NCBI GenBank assembly: GCA_900313005.1 | Contig: ONZJ01000002.1 | Coordinates: forward strand, 541,001 to 605,000 | Direction of reading: 5' to 3' | DNA length: 64,000 nucleotides | Origin: Rhodobacteraceae bacterium EL129 | Lineage (GTDB): Bacteria > Pseudomonadota > Alphaproteobacteria > Rhodobacterales > Rhodobacteraceae | Program-made: the position numbers and the translations under genes | Shown here: positions 8,710-17,749 of the stretch, one piece after another | Layout of the letters: every line of letters starts with the position of its first letter | Position numbering within the stretch: the stretch's first letter is position 1 | Notes under the pieces: model-generated | Told to the model about the DNA's origin: nothing | The model's database searches: none | The model's input: the letters and a program-made list of their open reading frames with translations, nothing else

Positions 8710-8888
8710 GTGCAAGGTCCCCTGTGGCAGAATTTTCGCGATAATTATAGTATAGCGTAATCCTGCGCAATATAATTACACATCTGCGAACGATTGTTTT
8801 GCACCAGACAGCCAGATCACGATTGGATCGCAGTGCCGATAGATAGCTCTACGCCGAATAAACGTGTAATTAGAACTTTGGAAACGTG

Positions 8889-9218
8889 TCAGTGTCCGCC
8901 AGGTTCATCAACCGGTGAGGTGCCGACGATTTCATTTAGTTCATCTATTACTTTTTGTGTTTCTTCGCGCTCTTTTTTCTCTGCATGTCGCTCGGCACTG
9001 GCCTCGTCTTCGGCCTGACTCTGGTAATTGTATGCCTTGCCGTCCCTGGCCACCCGGTTGAGCAATTCGCCTTTAGGAAGGGGTGTGAATTCAGACCCGT
9101 CCAAGCGTCCAAATTCGCCCTGGCCTGTGACCTGGTAGACCTGACCCTTGTAGGCGTAGAAGGTGCTGCATCCCGTCAGGGAAAGCAGAAGAATTGATGT
9201 AGCGATCAGCTTTTTCAT
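8889..9218 (-). CDS. Small lipoprotein with charged coiled-coil tail
   Basis: A 109-residue lipoprotein: MKKLIATSILLLSLTGCS gives a clear signal peptide and lipobox with Cys17. The mature part has a KGQVYQVTGQGEFGRLDGS strand region and then a highly charged helix (EDEASAERHAEKKEREETQK). The start at 9218 has GGGGA upstream and places the signal peptide at the N-terminus; a longer frame to 9344 would bury it. No family recognised. Confidence 0.7.
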   Translation of the reverse strand: MKKLIATSILLLSLTGCSTFYAYKGQVYQVTGQGEFGRLDGSEFTPLPKGELLNRVARDGKAYNYQSQAEDEASAERHAEKKEREETQKVIDELNEIVGTSPVDEPGGH

Positions 9219-9449
9219 TTGAATAGTCCCCAGTTGAATTTCATTTCGATGAATTTTGAACAAACGTCGGGCACCGGCTAAAATACTGCGTAGCTTAACG
9301 TATTTTGAGGCGTTTTGATACGGCTGTGCCAATGATGTGAACACGCCAATATTGTATGACGATCCAAGACGAGGAATCGGGGTTTTAAGCCGCCGCTGCT
9401 GTGGCTATATCTGCGCGATACCGAAAGCTGCCAACGAAAGGGCTCTGCC

Positions 9450-10394
9450 ATGGCCGAGACACGTCACACCAAAGTTCTGATTATCGGCTCCGGGCCTGCC
9501 GGATATACTGCGGGCGTTTATGCCAGTCGCGCGATGCTTGAGCCCATTCTCGTGCAGGGAATTGAGCCCGGCGGGCAGCTGACCACCACTACGGAAGTGG
9601 AAAACTGGCCCGGCGACACCGAAGTGCAGGGGCCTGATCTGATGGTGCGCATGGAGGCTCATGCCAAGGCGATGGGCTGCGAGATCATTGGCGATATTAT
9701 TTCTGATCTTGATGCGGACAGCCGCCCGTTCGTGGCCAAGGGCGACAGTGGGACGGTTTACACCGCTGATGCGGTGATCTTGGCGACGGGCGCGCGCGCC
9801 AAATGGCTGGGGTTGCCGTCGGAAGAGGCTTTCAAAGGCTTTGGTGTGTCGGCTTGCGCCACATGCGACGGTTTTTTCTATCGCGGCGAGGAGATCGTTG
9901 TGGTGGGGGGCGGCAATACGGCGGTGGAAGAGGCGCTGTTTTTGACAAACTTTGCGTCCAAGGTGACGTTGATCCACCGTCGCGATGAGCTGCGCGCTGA
10001 AAAGATCTTGCAGAACCGATTGCTGAAGCATCCGAAGATCGAAACCCTATGGTTCCACGAGCTGGACGAGGTTCTGGGGGACGACAATCCCAAAGGTGTG
10101 ACGGGTGTGCGGGTGAAGCACTCCAAAACCGGAGAGACGCATGAGATTGCCTGTAAGGGTGTGTTCATTGCCATCGGTCATGCGCCGGCCAATGAGCTGG
10201 TCAAAGGCAAGGTTGAGATGCACCACGGCGAATATGTACAGGTGGAGGCCGGGTCGACGCGCACGTCTATTTCGGGGCTGTTTGCGGCCGGGGATTTGAC
10301 GGATCACACCTATCGTCAGGCGGTGACCAGTGCAGGCATGGGCTGTATGGCGGCACTGGATGCCGAGAAGTTCATTGCGGAGATGGATGAGTAA
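9450..10394 (+). CDS. trxB: Thioredoxin-disulfide reductase
   Basis: Cytosolic flavoprotein that reduces thioredoxin with NADPH. At 314 residues it has the usual length. The FAD motif GSGPAGYTAGVYASR is at the N-terminus, the redox pair lies in ACATCDG, the NADPH-binding GGGNTAVEEA follows, and the C-terminal FAD segment is GLFAAGDLTD. A hairpin with a short T-rich tail follows. Its neighbours do not suggest an operon. Confidence 0.97.
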   Translation: MAETRHTKVLIIGSGPAGYTAGVYASRAMLEPILVQGIEPGGQLTTTTEVENWPGDTEVQGPDLMVRMEAHAKAMGCEIIGDIISDLDADSRPFVAKGDSGTVYTADAVILATGARAKWLGLPSEEAFKGFGVSACATCDGFFYRGEEIVVVGGGNTAVEEALFLTNFASKVTLIHRRDELRAEKILQNRLLKHPKIETLWFHELDEVLGDDNPKGVTGVRVKHSKTGETHEIACKGVFIAIGHAPANELVKGKVEMHHGEYVQVEAGSTRTSISGLFAAGDLTDHTYRQAVTSAGMGCMAALDAEKFIAEMDE

Positions 10395-10486
10395 GCTTTA
10401 GAGATCGTTCCGCCTTAGGACTTCGGATCACCGGCGTGGCCCCCTGAACGGTGGGCAAGCCCATGCCTGTATGGCCTGCCAATGAA

Positions 10487-10529
10487 AAACGGCCCTTGTC
10501 ACCGGAGACGGCAGGGGCCGTTTGTCTGT
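10487..10529 (+). terminator. Hairpin terminator after trxB
   Basis: Perfect 9-bp stem AAACGGCCC / GGGCCGTTT around a 19-base loop, followed by GTCTGTT. The T-run is weak, so termination may be partial. Confidence 0.6.
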
Positions 10530-10681
10530 TGCGCCAACCTGCGGCCCCTGGCTTCGCCTCTTTCTGACGTGACCTGAGTGCAACGGTTTGACGTTGTGGC
10601 ACGTGTAGATGGTTTTTGGCTTTCCGGAGAGCTGTTTTTGTGACATCTGTTCACCCGTGAACACACTTTGAGCGAATCCTG

Positions 10682-12757
10682 ATGACCGCTTTGGACGTAA
10701 AACCGACCCTGGAAGAGGAAGACCAGATCTTCCGCCTTCTGCGCCAGTTGGATCTGGTGCCGGATGCGTCACAGCGTGCGACGGCGGCGGCGATTGGCAT
10801 TTCCCTGGGTCGGCTAAATGCCCTGTTGCGCCGGATCACGGAGGCCGGGCTGGTCAAGATCAGCGACCGGGCCGGGCCGGACAAACGGCAACGCTTTGAA
10901 TATGCGCTCACATCCAAAGGTGCGGCAGAGAAGCTGCGCCTCACCGACCAGTTTTTAGCCCGAAAATTCGACGAATATGACGCTTTGCATGCTGAACTGA
11001 CCGGCACGACAAGCGGACTTAACCCCCTGAAAGATAGGACCAGACTAGTGCAGAACAATCTTGCCCCCATCCCCGAGCTTTTCGTTTCTTACGACAGCGC
11101 CCAGAAACTCAAGGTCGAAGCGGCTGAGCTGACCAGTCACGATCTGACCCCGCGCCAGATTTGTGATCTGGAGCTGTTGATGAACGGTGGTTTCAACCCG
11201 TTGAAGGGGTTTTTGTCCGAGGAAGATTACAACGGCGTCGTGAATGACATGCGTTTGGCAGACGGCACCTTGTGGCCGATGCCGATCACGCTGGATGTGT
11301 CCGAAGAGTTCGCGTCCACAATCGAGCTGGGGCAGGACATCGCCCTGCGCGACCAGGAGGGCGTGATCCTCGCGACCATGACCGTCACTGACAGCTGGAC
11401 GCCCAACAAGGCGCATGAGGCCGAGAAGGTGTTTGGCGCCGATGATGACGCGCATCCCGCGGTGAATTACCTGCACAACACTGCCGGAAAGATCTATCTG
11501 GGCGGCCCCATCGTGGGTATTCAGCAGCCCGTGCATTATGACTTCCGCGGTCGTCGCGACACGCCGAACGAGCTGCGCGCCTATTTCCGCAAACTGGGCT
11601 GGCGCAAGGTTGTGGCCTTCCAGACCCGCAACCCGCTGCACCGCGCGCACCAGGAACTGACCTTCCGCGCCGCCAAAGAGGCGCAGGCCAACCTGCTGAT
11701 CCACCCTGTTGTGGGCATGACCAAGCCGGGGGATGTGGATCACTTCACCCGCGTGCGCTGCTACGAGGCGGTTCTGGACAAATACCCAGCCTCGACCACC
11801 ACGATGTCATTGCTCAATCTCGCCATGCGTATGGCGGGCCCCCGCGAGGCGGTCTGGCACGGTCTGATCCGCGCCAATCACGGCTGCACGCATTTCATCG
11901 TGGGTCGTGATCACGCCGGTCCCGGGTCGAATTCGAAAGGCGAAGATTTCTATGGGCCGTATGATGCGCAGGATCTGTACCGTGAACATCAATCCGAAAT
12001 TGGCTGTGAAATGGTGGACTTCAAGCACATGGTCTATGTGCAGGAGCGCGCGCAATACGAGCCGAACGACGAGATCGAAGATAAGGACAACGTCACGATC
12101 CTGAACATCTCGGGCACCGAGCTGCGTCGCCGGTTGGCCGAGGGTCTGGAAATTCCTGAGTGGTTTTCCTTCCCCGAGGTGGTCAAGGAACTGCGCCGCA
12201 CCCGTCCGCCGCGCTCCAAGCAGGGCTTTACGGTGTTTTTCACCGGGTTCTCGGGTTCGGGCAAGTCGACCATTGCCAATGCCTTGATGGTCAAGCTGAT
12301 GGAGATGGGCGGGCGTCCTGTGACGCTGCTGGATGGGGACATCGTGCGGAAAAACCTCAGCTCGGAGCTGGGGTTCTCGAAAGAGCACCGCGACCTGAAC
12401 ATTCGCCGGATCGGCTATGTGGCCTCTGAGATCACCAAAAACGGCGGTATCGCCATCTGTGCGCCGATTGCACCCTATGCCACAACACGCCGTGCGGTGC
12501 GCGAGGATGTGGAAGCGTTTGGCGCCTTTGTCGAGGTGCATGTGGCAACCTCGATTGAGGAATGCGAGCGGCGCGACCGCAAGGGTCTGTACAAGCTGGC
12601 GCGCGAAGGTAAGATCAAGGAATTCACAGGTATTTCAGATCCTTATGATGTGCCTGCCAACCCAGAGCTGAGCGTGGAAACCGAGAATGTCGACGTGGAC
12701 AACTGCGCGCATCAGGTGATCCTGAAGCTTGAGCAGATGGGCCTGATCGCGGGGTAA
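10682..12757 (+). CDS. MarR-like HTH fused in frame to sulfate adenylyltransferase/adenylylsulfate kinase
   Basis: One open frame of 691 codons. Residues about 10-115 look like the EPS-associated MarR family (SLGRLNALLRRITEAGLVKI; LTSKGAAEKLRLTDQFLARK). Then comes a complete bifunctional enzyme making PAPS from sulfate and ATP: ATP sulfurylase with QTRNPLHRAH (about 314) and GRDHAG (about 408), then APS kinase with P-loop FSGSGKST (about 523). The enzyme alone, about 569 residues, could start at a GTG (11048) that has AGGA eight bases upstream. So this is either a true fusion or two overlapping products. Confidence 0.9.
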   Translation: MTALDVKPTLEEEDQIFRLLRQLDLVPDASQRATAAAIGISLGRLNALLRRITEAGLVKISDRAGPDKRQRFEYALTSKGAAEKLRLTDQFLARKFDEYDALHAELTGTTSGLNPLKDRTRLVQNNLAPIPELFVSYDSAQKLKVEAAELTSHDLTPRQICDLELLMNGGFNPLKGFLSEEDYNGVVNDMRLADGTLWPMPITLDVSEEFASTIELGQDIALRDQEGVILATMTVTDSWTPNKAHEAEKVFGADDDAHPAVNYLHNTAGKIYLGGPIVGIQQPVHYDFRGRRDTPNELRAYFRKLGWRKVVAFQTRNPLHRAHQELTFRAAKEAQANLLIHPVVGMTKPGDVDHFTRVRCYEAVLDKYPASTTTMSLLNLAMRMAGPREAVWHGLIRANHGCTHFIVGRDHAGPGSNSKGEDFYGPYDAQDLYREHQSEIGCEMVDFKHMVYVQERAQYEPNDEIEDKDNVTILNISGTELRRRLAEGLEIPEWFSFPEVVKELRRTRPPRSKQGFTVFFTGFSGSGKSTIANALMVKLMEMGGRPVTLLDGDIVRKNLSSELGFSKEHRDLNIRRIGYVASEITKNGGIAICAPIAPYATTRRAVREDVEAFGAFVEVHVATSIEECERRDRKGLYKLAREGKIKEFTGISDPYDVPANPELSVETENVDVDNCAHQVILKLEQMGLIAG

Positions 12758-12803
12758 CGCGTGGCACCCTGACCTGCGAGCAGCGTCAAGAGCGAGATTT
12801 TAC

Positions 12804-12835
12804 AAGGCCGCCGGTGCATGCTGGCGGCCTTTTTT
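12804..12835 (+). terminator. Strong terminator after the sulfate-activation gene
   Basis: Stem AAGGCCGCC / GGCGGCCTT with a ten-base loop, ending in six T's (12830-12835). It lies 46 bases after the stop. Confidence 0.92.
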
Positions 12836-12978
12836 GTGCGGGACTGGGGCATGAAATTCTATCCAAGATACACCAAAACTGCCGAAGAGCGGCCCAAGTT
12901 GTGCCTCAATTGATTGTCATTTTTGCGGAAACAATTCGTTTATGGCTCGCTTGAGCCCGATAAAATGAGGACGACCCC

Positions 12979-13860
12979 ATGGACTGGCTGACTTCGCTGT
13001 TGATCGAGAGCGGCACGAACCTACTCAAGGCGTTTCAATATCTGATGGTGCCTGCCGTCTTTTTCCTGTGCCTGGCGTATATCGTCAAAGGCCGCGCCCT
13101 GGTGGCCGATATGCTGCGGGCGATCCCCGAGGCGGTGATGACGTTGAAGATCATGTCGTTCAACGTGGTCTTTTCAGCCCCGTTTGTGGCGATTTACGTG
13201 ACAGCCATTCATGGATTTCTGACGGGCAATGATCTGTTTTTGATCCCGACCACATTCTGGGACGGGGTGCCGATGGTGCTGACGTTGTTTGCGGCGGTGT
13301 TTGTCGGCGATTTCTTTCACTACTGGCGGCACCGTTTGGACCACACCAAGGTGTTTTGGCCTGCCCATGCCGTGCATCATTCGGACACGGAAGTGACCTG
13401 GCTGACCGCCTCGCGCTGGCATCCGATCAACCTGCTGACCATGCGTGGTGTGGGGATGGTGGTGATGTTGCTGATGGGCTTTCCGGTCTATGCGATCCTG
13501 TTTAACGCGATGCTGCGTGGGTATTACGGTCATTTCATCCATGCGGATGTGCCGTGGACCTATGGCAAGTTCGGCAAGATCATGGTGTCGCCCGCGATGC
13601 ACCGCTGGCACCACTCGGCCGAGGAAAAGGCCTTTGACAAAAACTTCGGCGAGTTTTTCTGCATCTTTGACCAGGCCTTTGGGACTTACTATTTGCCCGG
13701 CCCGTGTGACGGCCCCTTGGGTGTGTCGGACAAGATGGGTGAAGGGCTGCGTGGCCAGATCGGTTATGCGTTTACGCCTAAGGCTTACAAGCCCCTGATG
13801 AACAGCCTTCGGGCACGGTTCGGCAAGGGCGAGGATCAAAAGGTGATCCCGGGCGAGTAA
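12979..13860 (+). CDS. Sterol desaturase / fatty acid hydroxylase family protein
   Basis: A 293-residue integral membrane di-iron enzyme candidate with four to five hydrophobic segments. The three histidine boxes that bind the metals are all present: HYWRHRLDH, HAVHHS and HRWHHS. Members hydroxylate or desaturate sterols, fatty acids, ceramides or carotenoids, and the substrate here is unknown. The gene stands alone, with terminators on both sides. Confidence 0.9.
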   Translation: MDWLTSLLIESGTNLLKAFQYLMVPAVFFLCLAYIVKGRALVADMLRAIPEAVMTLKIMSFNVVFSAPFVAIYVTAIHGFLTGNDLFLIPTTFWDGVPMVLTLFAAVFVGDFFHYWRHRLDHTKVFWPAHAVHHSDTEVTWLTASRWHPINLLTMRGVGMVVMLLMGFPVYAILFNAMLRGYYGHFIHADVPWTYGKFGKIMVSPAMHRWHHSAEEKAFDKNFGEFFCIFDQAFGTYYLPGPCDGPLGVSDKMGEGLRGQIGYAFTPKAYKPLMNSLRARFGKGEDQKVIPGE

Positions 13861-13884
13861 GCCTGTTGCACTGATTGTATTTTG

Positions 13885-13924
13885 GCAGGCCGTTCCGAGA
13901 CGGGGGCGGCCTGCTTTGCTTTGT
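13885..13924 (+). terminator. Hairpin terminator after the hydroxylase gene
   Basis: Stem GCAGGCCG / CGGCCTGC followed by TTTGCTTTG, starting 25 bases after the stop. Confidence 0.65.
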
Positions 13925-13950
13925 GCCATCTGGGCAATAGGCTGGCGCGT

Positions 13951-14655
13951 ATGCCGCAGCCCTACGCTATTTCTCTGACATCGGTGCCGCCTCGGTTCTC
14001 AAAGCTGGGACCGGTGTTGCAGTCCCTTGTGGCGCAGCGTCCGGCACCATTACGTGTGTTGCTTTGTCTGGCGCGGAGTTATGAGAGGTATCCGGGGGCC
14101 GTCCAAATGCCTGAAATTCCTGCAGGGGTTGAAGTGATCAGGTGCGAAGACTTCGGCTCTGCGACCAAGGTTCTGGAGCCTGCACAGCAGTTGGCAGGTC
14201 AGGATGTGCGGCTGATCTATTGTGATGATGACTGGATGGCTGGTCCGGGTTGGGCCGAGGCTTTGTTGGCCGCAGGTGATGCGCAGACCGCCACGACGGG
14301 CCAGGGGTTTGGCGTCGAACGTCTGGGCCGTGTATCGCGCCGCACTGAGGGCTGCGTTGATATCGCGCAGGGGTTTTCTGGAGTGTCGATAGACCCTGCG
14401 TGGCTCAGGGATGTCAAACCACCCCACGACCCAGCTGCCCGTTTGGTAGATGACATATGGCTGTCTGCCCAATTGGGGCAGCAGGGGATTGCGATCCGTC
14501 ACACGATTGCGGCACGGGCCGCATTGCACCCAGCCTATGATGATCCAGATGGGCTGCAATATGTGACCCATGGGGGCATGAAGCGTGCAGAGGCCAATCA
14601 GCATTGCGCGCGGTTGATGCATCAAAAATATGGGATATGGCCGGAAAAGGCTTAG
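13951..14655 (+). CDS. GT-A-like glycosyltransferase family protein
   Basis: A 234-residue protein. It opens with ISLTSVPPRFSKLGPVLQSL, typical of small family-2-like transferases, and carries an acidic LIYCDDDW motif that could serve as the metal/nucleotide-sugar DxD, with VDDIWLSAQL later. I chose the ATG at 13951 because the longer frame runs back into the terminator hairpin. It converges on, and overlaps by four bases, the GT10 gene. The sugar and acceptor are unknown. Confidence 0.6.
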   Translation: MPQPYAISLTSVPPRFSKLGPVLQSLVAQRPAPLRVLLCLARSYERYPGAVQMPEIPAGVEVIRCEDFGSATKVLEPAQQLAGQDVRLIYCDDDWMAGPGWAEALLAAGDAQTATTGQGFGVERLGRVSRRTEGCVDIAQGFSGVSIDPAWLRDVKPPHDPAARLVDDIWLSAQLGQQGIAIRHTIAARAALHPAYDDPDGLQYVTHGGMKRAEANQHCARLMHQKYGIWPEKA

Positions 14656-15512
14656 GCCAGAACCGCCCGCGCCGCGCGCTGGAATATGGCGCCATAGTCT
14701 GCGGCTTTTGGCTGTGTGGCCAGCAACCCGGGCAGGCGGGTTTGATAGTCTTCCTCTGACATCGCCTCGATGGCACGTCTCACATCGTCTTCGGAGTGGC
14801 AGATCACCATGCCCGAGGTGTCCAGAAAATCCCCGATGTTGGGGCATCCCCAATAGATCGGCACGGTTTTGCACAGGATCGCGTCGATCAGTTTTTCAGT
14901 GAAATAGTTTTTCTCACGAACGTTTTCGATCACCACGGAATAGCGGTAAGGGGCCAAGCCGTCGGATTTGTCTTTGAACGGGGCATAGCCGCCGCCCATC
15001 AAGTCGGCCTCGATCCCCTCAGCTGTGATCCAATCAGCGATGGCGTGGCGCAGCACGTGGCCTTCCTGCGAGCGTTTCGTTGAGGCGATCAGCGAACCCA
15101 TGTGCGTTTTGGTGGTGTCCAGCGTCTCCCAATCCGGCACCCAGGTGCTGCCGAAAGGAAAGAACACGCCGTTTGGAATGGCCTTGAGCAATGCTTCGTC
15201 CGTTGTCAGGACCTTGTGAAACCGCCGATGGGTCAGGCGCAGCAGCTTCATGTGCAGGCCGTGGATTGCTGCAGGTTCCATGATCACGATTGAAACCTGC
15301 GCGCGGGTGCCAAAGCTGGGGCGAATGTGCAGTGTTTCGCGGGGAAAGACGACCAGATGATCCTGCGGGCCTAGATCGCTAAGCTGCCCACCCTGCAAAT
15401 CCTCGGGTTGGCCCAACGGCCAGATCAACCCATTCAATGGCAGCGCGCCGGGCCGCAGGCCCAGCTTCATGTTGTTTGGCAAAATGGCAACGGCGCCATT
15501 GGGTTGGGTCAT
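14652..15512 (-). CDS. Glycosyltransferase family 10 (fucosyltransferase-like)
   Basis: A 286-residue cytosolic protein. The C-terminal donor-binding half has the GT10 signature RYSVVIENVREKNYFTEKLI followed by DAILCKTVPIYWGCPNIGDF; family members move fucose from GDP-fucose onto glycans. The N-terminal half has the expected strand pattern with SIVIMEPAAIHGLHMKLL. The start at 15512 (MTQPNGAVAI) is preferred to one 57 bases upstream. Whether the donor is GDP-fucose cannot be told from sequence. Confidence 0.85.
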   Translation of the reverse strand: MTQPNGAVAILPNNMKLGLRPGALPLNGLIWPLGQPEDLQGGQLSDLGPQDHLVVFPRETLHIRPSFGTRAQVSIVIMEPAAIHGLHMKLLRLTHRRFHKVLTTDEALLKAIPNGVFFPFGSTWVPDWETLDTTKTHMGSLIASTKRSQEGHVLRHAIADWITAEGIEADLMGGGYAPFKDKSDGLAPYRYSVVIENVREKNYFTEKLIDAILCKTVPIYWGCPNIGDFLDTSGMVICHSEDDVRRAIEAMSEEDYQTRLPGLLATQPKAADYGAIFQRAARAVLA

Positions 15513-15581
15513 GTGGGTGCTCCGGCACGGGTCTGGCCGCGTGATAGGACCATTCCCGTGTCGGAGCAATGGGGCAGTGCC

Positions 15582-16544
15582 TCAGGCCGTATGGGCCGGC
15601 ACAAACCGCCAGACGTTGCCCATTTCCACAATCCGGCCCACGCCGGGGAAGGGGAAGTGGTACCCAGCCACCAGCATGCCGCTGTCTGCGGCCTGTGCAA
15701 AAAGGCGGCGACGGGTGGCGGCGGCGGCATCGGGATCCATTTCCACGGCCAGGGCCCAGTCGGGCTCTTCCGGGCCGACCAGATGATGCACGGCGGCATC
15801 CATCAGGTGCAATAGCTCCACCCCGCCACTTTTCAAATGAAAGCCGTGGTGCCCGATGGTGTGACCCGGAGCCGACACAGCGGTGATGCCTGGTGCAATC
15901 TCGTCGCCATCTTTGTAGGGTTGGATCATGCCGTCCAGCGGCCCCAGCTTGGCGTTGCCCAGCATGATCATGGTGTTGAGGAAGTTTTCCTCGATGCCCG
16001 GAGTTTGGGTCCAGAACTCAAGCTCTGCGGGTGGCAGGTGGTAGGTCGCGTTGGGGAAACAAGGCTTGCCATCAATCGCGCAGCCGCCGATATGGTCAGG
16101 GTGGCCATGGCTGATGATCACATCGGTGATGTCCTCGGGCGCGTGACCCAACGCGGTGAGGCCAGCAAAGAGACGCCCATTGTCGGGTGAATTGCCCGGA
16201 AAGGTGACATCGCCCATGCCCGTATCCAGCAGAACCTTGCGACCACCTGTTTCCACCAGTGTGACTTGCATATGCGCGCTGACGGTTTCACCCGGAAGAC
16301 CGTAGCCTGCCAGAAACTGAGGCATCGCCGTCTCGGGCTGGTTCATGGCGAACATCGGGGCAGGGAAGGTAAACCGCGCATCGTCGATCACACTCAGGGT
16401 CATGTCCCCCAGCGAGAACCGATGCAGGGCACGGAACGGCGCCAGCGCGGGGGCGGCCTGAGCGGGGGCGGCTGTGAGGTTCAGCAGCGGTGTTGCGAGG
16501 CCTGCGGCCATCACATTGCGGCGGGTGAATTTGGGGAATGCCAT
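15582..16544 (-). CDS. MBL-fold metallo-hydrolase with twin-arginine signal
   Basis: A 320-residue protein. The N-terminus (FTRRNVMAAGLATPLL) is a Tat signal, so the enzyme should be folded and exported to the periplasm. The metal site is intact: ISHGHPDHIGG, later SAPGHTIGHHGF and LMDAAVHH. This family includes lactonases and similar hydrolases; the substrate is unknown. GGAGAG lies just upstream of the ATG. It is divergent from an AraC regulator, probably its controller. Confidence 0.88.
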   Translation of the reverse strand: MAFPKFTRRNVMAAGLATPLLNLTAAPAQAAPALAPFRALHRFSLGDMTLSVIDDARFTFPAPMFAMNQPETAMPQFLAGYGLPGETVSAHMQVTLVETGGRKVLLDTGMGDVTFPGNSPDNGRLFAGLTALGHAPEDITDVIISHGHPDHIGGCAIDGKPCFPNATYHLPPAELEFWTQTPGIEENFLNTMIMLGNAKLGPLDGMIQPYKDGDEIAPGITAVSAPGHTIGHHGFHLKSGGVELLHLMDAAVHHLVGPEEPDWALAVEMDPDAAAATRRRLFAQAADSGMLVAGYHFPFPGVGRIVEMGNVWRFVPAHTA

Positions 16545-16627
16545 TGATCTCTCCGGTCTGTTGTTTGTGGTGTCTTGCAAACATGGGCCAGGGTGCGCCG
16601 GGCGGGTATCGCCGGGGGTCCGCAAGA

Positions 16628-16703
16628 ATTGATCCTGCGTCCAGAAGCCCTGAGTGAGCCTTGCCCAATTGATCGGCACCCACGAAAGATTGATCCTGCG
16701 TCC
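16628..16703. promoter_or_regulatory. Three phased ATTGATC direct repeats (candidate AraC operator)
   Basis: Between the divergent MBL hydrolase and AraC genes, the 15-mer ATTGATCCTGCGTCC occurs exactly at 16628-16642 and 16689-16703, and ATTGATC also at 16668. Starts are 40 and 21 bases apart, close to whole helical turns, as expected for direct half-sites of an AraC-family activator. The last copy sits 26 bases before the araC-type start, so it could also repress that gene. Confidence 0.5.
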
Positions 16704-16729
16704 GGAGGAAAGCGAGATAGGCTGTGCAA

Positions 16730-17677
16730 ATGTCAGAAACCGAAGATGCCCTGAGTGATGTATTGCGACTGGTGCGGTTGCGCGCCTGTGTTTACTTCGT
16801 GCGCGATATGGAGCCGGGATGGGGGCTGGATGCCCCGGCCTGCACGCATGGCCCGCTGCACATGGTGCTCGAAGGGTCCTGCGTGTTGCGCCACGACGGG
16901 CAAGATGTGACCTTGCAGGCCGGTGATGCCGCTTTGCTGCCCCACGGCGCCCCGCACGAAATGTTGGCCCACGCGGGCGTGCACTCTGAACCAGGGATGC
17001 CTGCGATGCAGCGCATGATGGCGGATGGCGATCATACGCGCGTGAATGCCGCCACCAAAATGCTGTGTGGCCATTTTGAGTGGGACGGGGCCTTGGATCA
17101 TCCGCTCTTTGCCGAATTGCCACAGGTGATCATCGTGCGCGGGATGTTTGAGCGCGATGGCGCAGATTTGTTCCGCACTGTCGTGGAACTGATCACAACC
17201 GAACAATGTGGCAAGGCCCCCGGGGCCAAGGCCGTGGCCGACCGGATGGGCGAGGTCCTTTTTGTCAGCCTGCTGCGCGCCTGGATGGCCGAGCACCGTC
17301 CGCATGCGGGTGTGCTGGCCACGATGCAAGATGCTCGTTTGGCGCGGGCGTTGAGCTACATCCATGATCATCACGACAAGGATCTGGACCTGAACCGTCT
17401 GGCCCGCGAGGCCGGCATGTCGCGCACCGCCTTTGCCGAGAGGTTCCATGAGGTGATGGGCACGCCCCCGGTGGCCTATCTGACCGAGTGGCGCATGTTG
17501 AGCGCGCGGCGTCTGCTGGTGCAGTCCGATGTGCCGATCAGCCGGATCACCGAACAGGTGGGCTATGGCTCGGATGCGGCCTTTGTGCGTGCGTTCAAGC
17601 GCCGGTTTGGCCAGACGCCGGGCCGGTTGCGGCGCGGTGTTGTGGCTGAAATCCCAGACCAAGTGACGTTTGGCTGA
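16730..17677 (+). CDS. AraC family transcriptional regulator
   Basis: A 315-residue regulator. The N-terminal half is a cupin-like sensor domain (GPLHMVLEGSCVLRHDGQDV, then AALLPHGAPHEM). The C-terminal third holds two HTH units, including LNRLAREAGMSRTAFAERFHE and VPISRITEQVGYGSDAAFVR, ending FKRRFGQTPGRLRR. The ATG at 16730 is preferred to a GTG two codons earlier. Being divergent from the exported MBL hydrolase makes that gene its likely target. Confidence 0.92.
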   Translation: MSETEDALSDVLRLVRLRACVYFVRDMEPGWGLDAPACTHGPLHMVLEGSCVLRHDGQDVTLQAGDAALLPHGAPHEMLAHAGVHSEPGMPAMQRMMADGDHTRVNAATKMLCGHFEWDGALDHPLFAELPQVIIVRGMFERDGADLFRTVVELITTEQCGKAPGAKAVADRMGEVLFVSLLRAWMAEHRPHAGVLATMQDARLARALSYIHDHHDKDLDLNRLAREAGMSRTAFAERFHEVMGTPPVAYLTEWRMLSARRLLVQSDVPISRITEQVGYGSDAAFVRAFKRRFGQTPGRLRRGVVAEIPDQVTFG

Positions 17678-17749
17678 CATATTTTGCCGCCATTGCTCTG
17701 TTCCTTGGCGCGCAAAGGATTATGGTTTGGCCAGCGACCCTAGCCAATC

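Noticed and set aside
15582-17123. Very long open frame on the minus strand extending the MBL hydrolase upstream
   Set aside because: The added N-terminal part lies antisense to the AraC gene and in the operator region; the Tat signal and GGAGAG site fix the true start at 16544.
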